From Orychophragmus violaceus (lineage: Eukaryota > Streptophyta > Magnoliopsida > Brassicales > Brassicaceae), in contig CM058239.1 of NCBI GenBank assembly GCA_030180135.1, positions 62,565,823 through 62,629,822 on the forward strand: DNA of 64,000 nt, read 5' to 3'. Position 1 is the first letter of the stretch. Every line of letters begins with the position of its first letter. The position numbers were made by a program, and so were the translations under genes. Positions 9,416-22,626 of the stretch are shown here, one piece after another. The notes below the pieces were generated by a model. The model had not been told where the DNA came from. It worked only from the letters and a program-made list of their open reading frames with translations, and did not search any database.

Positions 9416-12021
9416 ATGAGAATCCTAAAAATAACTTTGTAACCAAAACTTTTTGAAACATATATGTCATGGATTGAAGAATTTAGGTGATGTAAGACAA
9501 CTATAAGTAAGTTTATGTATGCTCAGAAAGGTAGAATGAGAAGCATGTTATACAAGTTGTTGTTCCTTTCAATCACCCCCAAGTAACACTACTAAGAGAC
9601 TAGAAAGAAACTTTGATCTTGTAAAAGGCCCTATGAGAATCCTAAAAATAACTTTGTAACCAAAACTTTTTGAAACATATATGTCATGGATTGAAGAATT
9701 TAGGTGATTAAAGACAACTATAAGTAAGTTTATGTATGCTCAGAAAGATAGAATGAGAAGCATGTTATACAAGTTGTTGTTCCTTTCAATCACCCCCAAG
9801 TAACACTACTAAGAGACTAGATTCTTTGATCTTGTAAAAGTCCCTATGAGAATCCTAAAAACAACTTTGTAACCAAAACTTCTTGAAACATATATGTCAT
9901 GGATTGAAGAATTTAGGTGATGTAAGACAACTATAAGTAAGTTTTCGTATGCTACTAAAGGTAGAATGAGAAGCATGTTATACAAGTTTATGTTCTTTGA
10001 ACCACCCCTAAGTAACCATAATAAAAGACTAGAAAGAATCTTTGATCTTCTAAAAGGCCCTATGAGAATCTTAAAAAAAAAACTTTGCAACCAAAACTTC
10101 TTGAAACATATATGTCATGGATTGAAGAATTTAGGTGATGTAAGACAACTATAAGTAAGTTTATGTATGCTCAAAAAGGTAGAATGAGAAGCATGTTATA
10201 CAAGTTGTTGTTCCTTTCAATCACCCCCAAGTAACACTACTAAGAGACTAGAAAGAAACTTTGATCTTGTAAAAGGCCCTATGAGAATCCTAAAAATAAC
10301 TTTGTAACCAAAACTTTTTGAAACATATATGTCATGGATTGAAGAATTTAGGTGATGTAAGACAACTATAAGTAAGTTTATGTATGCTCAGAAAGATAGA
10401 ATGAGAAGCATGTTATACAAGTTGTTGTTCCTTTCAATCACCCCCAAGTAACACTACTAAGAGACTAGAAAGAAACTTTGATCTTGTAAAAGGCCCTATG
10501 AGAATCCTAAAAAAAACTTTGTAACCAAAACTTCTTGAAACATATATGTCATGGATTGAAGAATTTAGGTGATGTAAGAACTATAAGTAAGTTTATGTAT
10601 GCTCAGAAAGATAGAATGAGAAGCATGTTATACAAGTTGTTGTTCCTTTCAATCACCCCCAAGTAACACTACTAAGAGACTAAAAAGAAACTTTGATCTT
10701 GTAAAAGGCCCTATGAGAAACCTAAAAATAACTTTGTAACCAAAACTTTTTGAAACATATATGTCATGGATTGAAGAATTTAGGTGATGTAAGACAACTA
10801 TAAGTAAGTTTATGTATGCTCAGAAAGGTAGAATGAGAAGCATGTTATACAAGTTGTTGTTCCTTTCAATCACCCCCAAGTAACACTACTAAGAGACTAG
10901 AAAGAAACTTTGATCTTGTAAAAGGCCCTATGAGAATCCTAAAAAAAACTTTGTAACCAAAACTTCTTGAAACATATATGTCATGGATTGAAGAATTTAG
11001 GTGATCTAAGACAACTATAAGTAAGTTTATGTATGCTCAGAAAGGTAGAATGAGAAGCATGTTATACAAGTTGTTGTTCCTTTCAATCACCCCCAAGTAA
11101 CACTATTAAGAGACTAGATTCTTTGATCTTGTAAAAGGCCCTATGAGAATCCTAAAAATAACTTTGTAACCAAAACTTTTTGAAACATATATGTCATGGA
11201 TTGAAGAATTTAGGTGATGTAAGACAACTATAAGTAAGTTTATGTATGCTCAGAAAGATAGAATGAGAAGCATGTTATACAAGTTGTTGTTCCTTTCAAT
11301 CACCCCCAAGTAACACTACTAAGAGACTAGAAAGAAACTTTGATCTTGTAAAAGGCCCTATGAGAATCCTAAAAAAAACTTTGTAACCAAAACTTCTTGA
11401 AACATATATGTCATGGATTGAAGAATTTAGGTGATCTAAGACAACTATAAGTAAGTTTATGTATGCTCAGAAAGGTAGAATGAGAAGCATGTTATACAAG
11501 TTGTTGTTCCTTTCAATCACCCCCAAGTAACACTACTAAGAGACTAGATTCTTTGATCTTGTAAAAGGCCCTATGAGAATCCTAAAAATAACTTTGTAAC
11601 CAAAACTTTTTGAAACATATATGTCATGGATTGAAGAATTTAGGTGATGTAAGACAACTATAAGTAAGTTTATGTATGCTCAGAAAGATAGAATGAGAAG
11701 CATGTTATACAAGTTGTTGTTCCTTTCAATCACCCCCAAGTAACACTACTAAGAGACTAGAAAGAAACTTTGATCTTGTAAAAGGCCCTATGAGAATCCT
11801 AAAAAAAACTTTGTAACCAAAACTTCTTGAAACATATATGTCATGGATTGAAGAATTTAGGTGTTGTAAGAACTATAAGTAAGTTTATGTATGCTCAGAA
11901 AGGTAGAATGAGAAGCATGTTATACAAGTTGTTGTTCTTTTCAATCACCCCCAAGTAACACTACTAAGAGACTAGAAAGAAACTTTGATCTTGTAAAAGG
12001 CCCTATGAGAATCCTAAAAAT
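9416..12021. repeat. Satellite array block 2
   Basis: Continuation of the same satellite after E1, about 12 monomers. The diverged monomer occurs once (marker near 9966). Removing E1 puts it 1297 bp (6 monomers) after the copy near 2858. Confidence 0.96.
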
Positions 12022-12536
12022 TGTTAGAATTAGAATATGAGATTATGAAGAGTATTTGAGTGTTTAACTTAGTGAGAATGAAGAACATGAGAGAAATTCG
12101 TATGAGATTAGAGGAGAGATTGTGAGAGAGAGATAAGAAGAAGTATGAGGGAAAAACTCCCAAAAAAAGTGTGTATTTTTCTTCTTGATATTACAATGAA
12201 TATATAGACATAAAAATAACTAAATTTCGTGGCTATACATTTGAATTCAAATTTAGATGACAAAATAATTCTTAGGACCCATTTAGACAAAAGGGTGAAG
12301 CAAGTAGGGAAGGGAATCTCCATTTGAATTTGAATCTTGTCTCCTGGCACTATTCATCCGTGGAGTCAACCTTCTAGAAGATCTTTGACTTGATTCATGG
12401 TAACTTATCCTTTTACCACTTAACCATGAGATTAAATTCCCTTCGCTTTTACTTATTCACTTCTTCTTCTTCTGATCGGATGAAAGGACAACTGATTAAT
12501 GTCTTCATCTCAATACTTTGGATCTCCAATTCAATA
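12022..12536 (-). repeat. E2 3' LTR (515 bp)
   Basis: Element sense runs TATTGAATTGG...CTAATTCTAACA, again TA...CA. A TATA-like TATATA lies near 12200-12206. It appears identical to 17291-17805. Confidence 0.96.
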
Positions 12537-12545
12537 CTCCCCCTC
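12537..12545 (-). promoter_or_regulatory. E2 polypurine tract
   Basis: Element-sense GAGGGGGAG abutting the 3' LTR. Confidence 0.92.
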
Positions 12546-12648
12546 AAGCTTGAATTCAAAGGCTGAATCAAGCTTGGAATGGCAATGGAGATCTACCTCA
12601 TTAAAAACCTTCATGAAGAAAACCACTTGGGATAAAACTTCATGAAGG
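12545..12648 (-). promoter_or_regulatory. E2 twin 3' hairpins
   Basis: Hairpin B core: CAAGCTTGA 12545-12553 with 12568-12576. Hairpin A: CCTTCATGAAG 12608-12618 with 12638-12648 (11 bp), loop of 19 nt with ACCACTTGGGATAAAA. The pol stop codon (12642-12640) falls inside the arm of hairpin A, so the structure overlaps the reading frame here. Confidence 0.85.
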
Positions 12649-13377
12649 GAAAAAGAGTGTAGACTCCACAGCCTTAGAGGATTCCGGAAGCTCCATGAGT
12701 CCAAGCTTAGTGTGAATGGACTCACACACCTTCAAGCTAGCTGCCTTGGTGAACACATCAGCTAGCTGCTCTTCACTCCGTGTGAAACATGGTAACACCA
12801 CTCCTTGCTCAATCATCTGCCTCACCTTGTGACAATCAACTTCTATATGCTTGGTCCTCTCATGGAAGACTGAGTTTGATGCAATGTGAATAGCAGCTTG
12901 GTTGTCACAATGCATAGTGATTGGCTTTGAAGTCTCAATCCCCAAATCCACAAGAAGACCTTTGATCCACGCCAATTCTGTTGCTAGCTTCCTCATTGCT
13001 CTATATTCAGCTTCAGCACTTGAACATGACACTATCTTCTGCTTCTTGCTCTTCCAAGTAACAAGGTTGCCTCCAATGAATGTGCAATATCCAGTAGTAG
13101 ACCTCCTGTCCACTCTATCTCCTGCCCAATCAGCATCACAATACCCAACTATCTCTGTGCTTTGATTGCAACCCATCCAAATGCCTTGACCAGGAGCACC
13201 ACTTAGGTATCTAAGTATCCTTTCAACCATGTTCCAATGATGCATCTTGGGTGCTTGCATATGTTGGCTTACTTGGTTTACTGCATAACACAAATCAGGT
13301 CTGGTTATGGTTAAGTAAATGAGCTTACCAACCATCCTTCTATACTGAGTAATGTCCTCAAATGGTCTGTCCTCAAG

Positions 13378-13386
13378 CTCCCCCTC
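13378..13386 (-). promoter_or_regulatory. E2 internal polypurine-like tract
   Basis: Element-sense GAGGGGGAG within pol (REGELE codons), 841 bp upstream of the 3' polypurine tract. Confidence 0.5.
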
Positions 13387-14486
13387 TCTTATGACTTTGT
13401 AGCCTTCGTCAAGAGGTGTCTTAGCCGGTTTTGCTCCTATCTTTCCTGCTTCAGATAACAAATCAAGTGTGTACTTCCTTTGTGATAAGAAGAGTCCATC
13501 ATTAGATCGACAAACTTCTATCCCAAGGAAGTACTTTAGAGCACCAAGATCTTTTATGTCAAAAATAGATTTGAGATAAGCCTTAGTGTCTTGTATACCT
13601 GACTTGTTGCTTCCTGATATGATAATGTCATCAACATAAACAAGGATGACAATGATACCTTCTTGATCTTGGAGAGTGAACAAGGTGTGATCTCCTTCAG
13701 ATTTCTTGAATCCTCTTTGCATTAGTGTTGAGCTCAACTTATGGTACCAAGCTCTAGGTGATTGCTTTAGTCCATAGATCGCCTTCTTAAGTCTTAGTAC
13801 CTTTCCTGGTTTCACAATGTCCTTAAGACCAGGAGGTGGTGTCATATATACCTCATCTTCGAGCTCCCCTTGAAGGAATGCATTCTTGACATCCATTTGC
13901 CAAAGCTCCCAATCAAGGTTTGTTGCCAAAGATAAGATGATCCTAACTGTGTGAAGCTTAGCTACTGGTGCAAAGGTATCCAAGTAATCCTTTCCATAGG
14001 TTTGAGTGAAGCCTCTTGCTACCAGCCTTGCTTTGTATCTCTCCACCTCTCCATTACTTCTATACTTGATGGTGAACACCCACTTAGAACTCACTGCCTT
14101 CTTCCCTTTTGGAAGTTCTGCCTCATACCAAGTCTCATTGTTTTCCATTGCTTTAGTCTCTTCATTCACAGCTTGCATCCACCTCTTATCCTCCTTGGCT
14201 TCTTCATAAGTTGTTGGTACTTGTTCTTGATCCAACTTCCCAATGAACACTTGATGTTCCAAAGGTATATGAGCCAACGTGCATACAGCTTGAATTGGAT
14301 GAGCTACTGCATTGCTGTTGAAGTAAACTCTAGTCTTCTTCCATTCTGATGGATCCTTTCTCTCCCTTGTGCTTCTCCTTAACACTTGAACTGGCTGCTC
14401 ATTCAGAACTGGCTGTTCAGTCTCTCCATTTTGATGATCCAACTCCTCAGTTTCTATCCCATGTTCCTCATGCTCCTCAACACCAG

Positions 14487-14534
14487 CTTGATCATGTGTA
14501 CTTGAATCAGCTTGATCATGTGTACTTGAATCAG
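14487..14534 (-). repeat. 24-bp in-frame tandem duplication in the E2 linker
   Basis: The unit 14487-14510 is repeated at 14511-14534, duplicating DSSTHDQA in the acidic linker between integrase and reverse transcriptase. It is absent from E1 and E3. The frame is kept, so it is probably tolerated. Confidence 0.85.
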
Positions 14535-17049
14535 ATTCTTGTGGTTCTTGCCCTGATTCTTGAGTGTCCCCCTCATGATCAGGATGGGGTTGTTGTGGAG
14601 CTTCTGAAGGTAAATCAGGGACTGAAGGAGCATGAATTGCTTTGGCCGGTTGCTGAGGCAGATTAATACCAAGACCTTCCATGATCATCCTTAAATTAGC
14701 AGCTCGGTCTGATTGGGAAGTGGGAAGATCCTTCAAGCTTTCCCAATTCTTCTCATCATAGAAACTTCTTGTCTCCATAAATTTCACATCTCTTGAGATC
14801 AAAACCTTCCTTGTCTCAGGAACATAACACTTGTACCCTCTTTGTGTTGTGGAATATCCAATGAACATTGCTTTGGTGCTTTTAGCATCCAACTTATCTC
14901 TTTGTTCTCCTGGTATTAACACAAAACAAATGCACCCAAACACACGTAAGTGATTAACCAATGGATTTGTTTTGTTAAGTACCTGAAATGGGGATTGATC
15001 CTTAAGAACTCTTGTGGGAGTTCTATTGATCAAGTAACATGCAGTCATGACTGCATCTCCCCAAAACTTCTTAGGGACATTCTTGTAGAACATCATGGAT
15101 CTTGCCACCTCCATTAAGTGTCTGTTTTTCCTCTCAGCCACTCCATTTTGTTGTGGAGTGTAAGGGCAGCTTGTTTGATGAAGAATCCCATGTTTGGATA
15201 AGTGTTGTTTGAAGGCATTGCTTGTATACTCACCACCATTGTCTGATCTAAAAATTTTGATCTTAGCATTGAAATGGTTAGTAACATGATTTTGAAAGTT
15301 TATGAAAGCTTCTAACACTCTATCCTTAGTTTGCATCAAGGTTATCCAAGTATACTTAGATTTTTCATCAATGAAAGTGACAAAGTACTTATGATTCTCT
15401 CTAGATACACAAGGAGCAGTCCACACATCAGAATGAATAAGATCAAAGCAACATTCATAAGTAGTTTTAGAGTTTGGAAAAACAGATTTGCAATGTTTCC
15501 CAAGAATACAAGCCTCACAATCATCATTTTTAAAAGAAACAGAAGGTAATAAGAGTCCTAAAGCTCTAGAGTGTGGATGTCCTAGTCTAGCATGCCAAAT
15601 AGAATCATCAACACTCATGAAAGTAGAAAAAGCAGAAGATAATTCAGAAGATGGATTGGTGTCTTCAATCATGTAGAGATCATCCTTTGTTACACCTTTC
15701 CCAAGCAACTTACTTGTCTTAATATCCTGAAACACAACATCATTAGGACTAAAAACAACATTGCAATTTAGATCAGTGGCTATTCTTTTCACAGATACTA
15801 AGTTAGATGTGAAACTAGGCATAAAGAAAGCTTTAGATTCTTTATCAAACAATTTCAGATTTCCTATGCCTTGAATTGGGATCTTATCACCATTTGCAAT
15901 CACTACACATCCTAAAGCTGGTTTAACATTTTCTATCAACTTAGGATCACTAATCATATGATGAGAGGCTCATGAATCAATGATCAAGGGTCTGGTTTTA
16001 TTTGAAGCAAAGAGTGAAGTACCAAGAACCATACCAGAGTTTTCCTTGAGGGCTTTGATGAGAGCCTCAAGGTCTGACCTTCTTACCACATCACTCTGAT
16101 CAGTCATGGCTGGAGCTTGATGGACCACCATTGCTCTTCCTTCATCACATTGCTGCATTGAAGAAGAACCTGGTCCAACTGCACCATAAGAGAAGTTTGC
16201 CCTTTGATCTTTAAACCGGTTGTTGTGAGATGAGGGTCTGAGGTTAGGGTGAAGGCGCCAGCATCTATCTTTCAAGTGCCCACTCTTCTTGCAAAACTCA
16301 CACATCAAGACTCCTCTCTTGTCACCTCCATAGTTCTGCCTCTCATCAGCCTTATACATCCCTTTGTTGGCAGTTACCAGCTCCCCTTTGCCTTTGAACA
16401 ACCCAAATGAGCCTTGCTCTTTCTGAATTTGCCCACACACATCATCCAAGTCAGGTAAAGTGTCTGCCCTCAGAATGTGCTTAATCAACCCATTGTAAGA
16501 TGAGTTCAAGGTGAGCAGAAGAGCAAAGACTTTATCTTGCTCTCTCCTTTCTTGTAACACCAAAGGATCACTGCTTGGTGGCCTCAACATCTCCAACTCT
16601 GACCACAGTGAGCTAAACTTTCCAAAGTGAGCTTTAAACTCCATATCTTCTTGCTGGAGATTGTTGATGGCCAGCTTAACTTCAAAGACTCTGGTTAGGT
16701 TTGATTTATTCCCATAAACCTTCTCAATAGTATCCCACAGCTGCTTGGAAGTCACACAATAGGAGTAAGCCTCCAACAGGTGCTGGTCAAGTGAGCTTTG
16801 AAGTATAGAGAGCACATTCTGGTCCCCTTGTATCCATGCTTCTTCATCAGCTTCAGATGCCTCCTCATGAGACTCAACAACATCTTTAGCCTCTGCCTCG
16901 GTTCCCACCTTAGCTTCAGCCTTCAACACCTTATGTGGAGCTGTGCTCCTCATGATGTACTTCCAAAAACCTCTGCCTCCAAGTGCAGACTTCACCATTC
17001 TGGCCCAAACAATATAGTTGGCACCTTTAAGAATCACAGGAATTATTAC

Positions 17050-17103
17050 CCTTGAGTTCTCCATTGCTAAGACTGGTTTGTTGCAAGGAGGGAGTTTTCA
17101 AGG
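17050..17103 (-). promoter_or_regulatory. E2 hairpin around the gag start codon
   Basis: CCTTGA 17050-17055 pairs with TCAAGG 17098-17103 and encloses the gag ATG (17064-17062). Compared with E1 (CTCTTGA/TCAAGAG), one T:A pair is replaced by C:G, a compensatory change. Confidence 0.5.
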
Positions 17104-17278
17104 TAAATGTTTGAACAAAAGAGTTCTCAACTCACAGAGAACACACACAGGAGTAAATAAGCCAAAGAAATGACTTAAGAGTTTAAAAGTTTCAAAAACA
17201 GGGACAAGCTTTCAAGAACAGATTTTAGAACAAGTTCAAATAAAAGATTGCGGAAATGAATAGGTACAGGAGCTTATT

Positions 17279-17290
17279 GCTCTGATACCA
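17279..17290 (-). promoter_or_regulatory. E2 primer-binding site (tRNA-iMet)
   Basis: Element-sense TGGTATCAGAGC directly after the 5' LTR. TTCCGCAA (plus strand 17248-17255) lies 36 nt downstream and matches the proposed tRNA D-arm box. Confidence 0.95.
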
Positions 17291-17805
17291 TGTTAGAATT
17301 AGAATATGAGATTATGAAGAGTATTTGAGTGTTTAACTTAGTGAGAATGAAGAACATGAGAGAAATTCGTATGAGATTAGAGGAGAGATTGTGAGAGAGA
17401 GATAAGAAGAAGTATGAGGGAAAAACTCCCAAAAAAAGTGTGTATTTTTCTTCTTGATATTACAATGAATATATAGACATAAAAATAACTAAATTTCGTG
17501 GCTATACATTTGAATTCAAATTTAGATGACAAAATAATTCTTAGGACCCATTTAGACAAAAGGGTGAAGCAAGTAGGGAAGGGAATCTCCATTTGAATTT
17601 GAATCTTGTCTCCTGGCACTATTCATCCGTGGAGTCAACCTTCTAGAAGATCTTTGACTTGATTCATGGTAACTTATCCTTTTACCACTTAACCATGAGA
17701 TTAAATTCCCTTCGCTTTTACTTATTCACTTCTTCTTCTTCTGATCGGATGAAAGGACAACTGATTAATGTCTTCATCTCAATACTTTGGATCTCCAATT
17801 CAATA
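17291..17805 (-). repeat. E2 5' LTR (515 bp)
   Basis: Apparently identical to the left LTR, indicating a very recent insertion. The 80-aa open frames in both LTRs are not genes. Confidence 0.96.
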
Positions 17806-19607
17806 AAAATAACTTTGTAACCAAAACTTTTTGAAACATATATGTCATGGATTGAAGAATTTAGGTGATTAAAGACAACTATAAGTAAGTTTATGTATGC
17901 TCAGAAAGATAGAATGAGAAGCATGTTATACAAGTTGTTGTTCCTTTCAATCACCCCCAAGTAACACTACTAAGAGACTAGATTCTTTGATCTTGTAAAA
18001 GGCCCTATGAGAATCCTAAAAAAAACTTTGTAACCAAAACTTCTTGAAACATATATGTCATGGATTGAAGAATTTAGGTGATGTAAGACAACTATAAGTA
18101 AGTTTATGTATGCTCAAAAAGGTAGAATGAGAAGCATGTTATACAAATTGTTGTTCCTTTCAATCACCCCCAAGTAACACTACTAAGAGACTAGAAAGAA
18201 ACTTTGATCTTGTAAAAGGCCCTATGAGAATCCTAAAAATAACTTTGTAACCAAAACTTTTTGAAACATATATGTCATGGATTGAAGAATTTAGGTGATG
18301 TAAGACAACTATAAGTAAGTTTATGTATGCTCAGAAAGGTAGAATGAGAAGCATGTTATACAAGTTGTTGTTCCTTTCAATCACCCCCAAGTAACACTAC
18401 TAAGAGACTAGATTCTTTGATCTTGTAAAAGGCCCTATGAGAATCCTAAAAAAAAACTTTGTAACCAAAACTTCTTGAAACATATATGTCATGGATTGAA
18501 GAATTTAGGTGATGTAAGACAACTATAAGTAAGTTTATGTATGCTCAGAAAGGTAGAATGAGAAGCATGTTATACAAGTTGTTGTTCCTTTCAATCACCC
18601 CCAAGTAACACTACTAAGAGACTAGAAAGAAACTTTGATCTTGTAAAAGGCCCTATGAGAATCCTAAAAATAACTTTGTAACCAAAACTTTTTGAAACAT
18701 ATATGTCATGGATTGAAGAATTTAGGTGATGTAAGACAACTATAAGTAAGTTTATGTATGCTCAGAAAGATAGAATGAGAAGCATGTTATACAAGTTGTT
18801 GTTCCTTTCAATCACCCCCAAGTAACACTACTAAGAGACTAGAAAGAAACTTTGATCTTGTAAAAGGCCCTATGAGAATCCTAAAAAAAACTTTGTAACC
18901 AAAACTTATTGAAACATATATGTCTTGGATTGAAGAATTTAGGTGTTGTAAGAACTATAAGTAAGTTTATGTATGCTCAGAAAGGTAGAATGAGAAGCAT
19001 GTTATACAAGTTGTTGTTCTTTTCAATCACCCCCAAGTAACACTACTAAGAGACTAGAAAGAAACATTGATCTTGTAAAAGGCCCTATGAGAATCCTAAA
19101 AATAACTTTGTAACCAAAACTTTTTGAAACATATATGTCATGGATTGAAGAATTTAGGTGATTAAAGACAACTATAAGTAAGTTTATGTATGCTCAGAAA
19201 GATAGAATGAGAAGCATGTTATACAAGTTGTTGTTCCTTTCAATCACCCCCAAGTAACACTACTAAGAGACTAGATTCTTTGATCTTGTAAAAGTCCCTA
19301 TGAGAATCCTAAAAACAACTTTGTAACCAAAACTTCTTGAAACATATATGTCATGGATTGAAGAATTTAGGTGATGTAAGACAACTATAAGTAAGTTTTC
19401 GTATGCTACTAAAGGTAGAATGAGAAGCATGTTATACAAGTTTATGTTCTTTGAACCACCCCTAAGTAACCATAATAAAAGACTAGAAAGAATCTTTGAT
19501 CTTCTAAAAGGCCCTATGAGAATCTTAAAAAAAAAACTTTGCAACCAAAACTTCTTGAAACATATATGTCATGGATTGAAGAATTTAGGTGATGTAAGAC
19601 AACTATA

Positions 19608-22600
19608 AGTAAGTTTATGTATGCTCAAAAAGGTAGAATGAGAAGCATGTTATACAAGTTGTTGTTCCTTTCAATCACCCCCAAGTAACACTACTAAGAG
19701 ACTAGAAAGAAACTTTGATCTTGTAAAAGGCCCTATGAGAATCCTAAAAATAACTTTGTAACCAAAACTTTTTGAAACATATATGTCATGGATTGAAGAA
19801 TTTAGGTGATGTAAGACAACTATAAGTAAGTTTATGTATGCTCAGAAAGATAGAATGAGAAGCATGTTATACAAGTTGTTGTTCCTTTCAATCACCCCCA
19901 AGTAACACTACTAAGAGACTAGAAAGAAACTTTGATCTTGTAAAAGGCCCTATGAGAATCCTAAAAAAAACTTTGTAACCAAAACTTCTTGAAACATATA
20001 TGTCATGGATTGAAGAATTTAGGTGATGTAAGAACTATAAGTAAGTTTATGTATGCTCAGAAAGATAGAATGAGAAGCATGTTATACAAGTTGTTGTTCC
20101 TTTCAATCACCCCCAAGTAACACTACTAAGAGACTAGAAAGAAACTTTGATCTTGTAAAAGGCCCTATGAGAATCCTAAAAAAAACTTTGTAACCAAAAC
20201 TTATTGAAACATATATGTCTTGGATTGAAGAATTTAGGTGATCTAAGACAACTATAAGTAAGTTTATGTATGCTCAGAAAGGTAGAATGAGAAGCATGTT
20301 ATACAAGTTGTTGTTCCTTTCAATCACCCCCAAGTAACACTACTAAGAGACTAGATTCTTTGATCTTGTAAAAGGCCCTATGAGAATCCTAAAAATAACG
20401 TTGTAACCAAAACTTTTTGAAACATATATGTCATGGATTGAAGAATTTAGGTGATGTAAGACAACTATAAGTAAGTTTATGTATGCTCAGAAAGATAGAA
20501 TGAGAAGCATGTTATACAAGTTGTTGTTCCTTTCAATCACCCCCAAGTAACACTACTAAGAGACTAGAAAGAAACTTTGATCTTGTAAAAGGCCCTATGA
20601 GAATCCTAAAAATAACTTTGTAACCAAAACTTTTTGAAACATATATGTCATGGATTGAAGAATTTAGGTGATGTAAGACAACTATAAGTAAGTTTATGTA
20701 TGCTCAGAAAGATAGAATGAGAAGCATGTTATACAAGTTGTTGTTCCTTTCAATCACCCCCAAGTAACACTACTAAGAGACTAGAAAGAAACTTTGATCT
20801 TGTAAAAGGCCCTATGAGAATCCTAAAAAAAACTTTGTAACCAAAACTTCTTGAAACATATATGTCATGGATTGAAGAATTTAGGTGATGTAAGAACTAT
20901 AAGTAAGTTTATGTATGCTCAGAAAGATAGAATGAGAAGCATGTTATACAAGTTGTTGTTCCTTTCAATCACCCCCAAGTAACACTACTAAGAGACTAGA
21001 AAGAAACTTTGATCTTGTAAAAGGCCCTATGAGAATCCTAAAAAAAACTTTGTAACCAAAACTTCTTGAAACATATATGTCATGGATTGAAGAATTTAGG
21101 TGATCTAAGACAACTATAAGTAAGTTTATGTATGCTCAGAAAGGTAGAATGAGAAGCATGTTATACAAGTTGTTGTTCCATTCAATCACCCCCAAGTAAC
21201 ACTACTAAGAGACTAGATTCTTTGATCTTGTAAAAGGCCCTATGAGAATCCTAAAAATAACTTTGTAACCAAAACTTTTTGAAACATATATGTCATGGAT
21301 TGAAGAATTTAGGTGATGTAAGACAACTATAAGTAAGTTTATGTATGCTCAGAAAGATAGAATGAGAAGCATGTTATACAAGTTGTTGTTCCTTTCAATC
21401 ACCCCCAAGTAACACTACTAAGAGACTAGAAAGAAACTTTGATCTTGTAAAAGGCCCTATGAGAATCCTAAAAAAAACTTTGTAACCAAAACTTCTTGAA
21501 ACATATATGTCATGGATTGAAGAATTTAGGTGTTGTAAGAACTATAAGTAAGTTTATGTATGCTCAGAAAGGTAGAATGAGAAGCATGTTATACAAGTTG
21601 TTGTTCTTTTCGATCACCCCCAAGTAACACTACTAAGAGACTAGAAAGAAACTTTGATCTTGTAAAAGGCCCTATGAGAATCCTAAAAATAACTTTGTAA
21701 CCAAAACTTTTTGAAACATATATGTCATGGATTGAAGAATTTAGGTGATTAAAGACAACTATAAGTAAGTTTATGTATGCTCAGAAAGATAGAATGAGAA
21801 GCATGTTATACAAGTTGTTGTTCCTTTCAATCACCCCCAAGTAACACTACTAAGAGACTAGAAAGAAACTTTGATCTTGTAAAAGGCCCTATGAGAATCC
21901 TAAAAAAAACTTTGTAACCAAAACTTTTTGAAACATATATGTCTTGGATTGAAGAATTTAGGTGTTGTAAGAACTATAAGTAAGTTTATGTATGCTCAGA
22001 AAGGTAGAATGAGAAGCATGTTATACAAGTTGTTGTTCTTTTCAATCACCCCCAAGTAACACTACTAAGAGACTAGAAAGAAACATTGATCTTGTAAAAG
22101 GCCCTATGAGAATCCTAAAAATAACTTTGTAACCAAAACTTTTTGAAACATATATGTCATGGATTGAAGAATTTAGGTGATTAAAGACAACTATAAGTAA
22201 GTTTATGTATGCTCAGAAAGATAGAATGAGAAGCATGTTATACAAGTTGTTGTTCCTTTCAATCACCCCCAAGTAACACTACTAAGAGACTAGATTCTTT
22301 GATCTTGTAAAAGTCCCTATGAGAATCCTAAAAACAACTTTGTAACCAAAACTTCTTGAAACATATATGTCATGGATTGAAGAATTTAGGTGATGTAAGA
22401 CAACTATAAGTAAGTTTTCGTATGCTACTAAAGGTAGAATGAGAAGCATGTTATACAAGTTTATGTTCTTTGAACCACCCCTAAGTAACCATAATAAAAG
22501 ACTAGAAAGAATCTTTGATCTTCTAAAAGGCCCTATGAGAATCTTAAAAAAAAAACTTTGCAACCAAAACTTCTTGAAACATATATGTCATGGATTGAAG

Positions 22601-22626
22601 AATTTAGGTGATGTAAGACAACTATA
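19608..22626. repeat. 14-monomer higher-order repeat unit (3019 bp)
   Basis: The interval from just after one diverged monomer to the end of the next is 3019 bp, 14 monomers. A unit of 3017 bp recurs in block 4 (copies beginning near 53.6 kb and 56.6 kb). The next related unit starts at 24567, 4959 bp later, which is exactly 3019 + 1940. Confidence 0.8.

Larger units (their letters stand above)
12640..17064 (-). pseudogene. E2 Gag-Pol polyprotein with stop in the protease active site
   Basis: Two frames, gag (17064-15970, 364 aa) and pol (first Met 15957 to 12640, 1105 aa), are in the same reading frame and separated only by TGA at 15972-15970. Gag starts MENSRVIIPV and has a CCHC knuckle C255-C268. 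It ends ...IIDS, and the stop replaces the Gly of the protease D-S-G triad; ASHHMIS follows directly. Numbered from Met 15957, integrase has D177, D239 and E275 (D,D-35-E), and reverse transcriptase YVDD is near 774; RNase H motifs are present. Without the stop it would be about the length of the E1 protein. Likely a single GGA-to-TGA change; programmed readthrough is less likely because Gly would not be restored. Confidence 0.95.
12022..17805 (-). mobile_element. E2: Ty1/copia LTR retrotransposon, one nonsense mutation
   Basis: Complete 5.8-kb element with the 5-bp target duplication AAAAT (12017-12021 and 17806-17810) and 515-bp LTRs in which I saw no difference. It is closely related to E1 in protein sequence but its LTRs are different, so it is a separate family. 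It keeps the primer-binding site (17279-17290), polypurine tract (12537-12545) and 3' hairpins. The insertion point lies about 12 bp along the monomer from that of E1, in the same orientation. Confidence 0.97.

Noticed and set aside
12022..17805. E2 stop as programmed gag-pol readthrough
   Set aside because: The stop replaces the catalytic-motif glycine rather than lying in a linker, and E1 and E3 have no stop there; kept only as an unlikely alternative.
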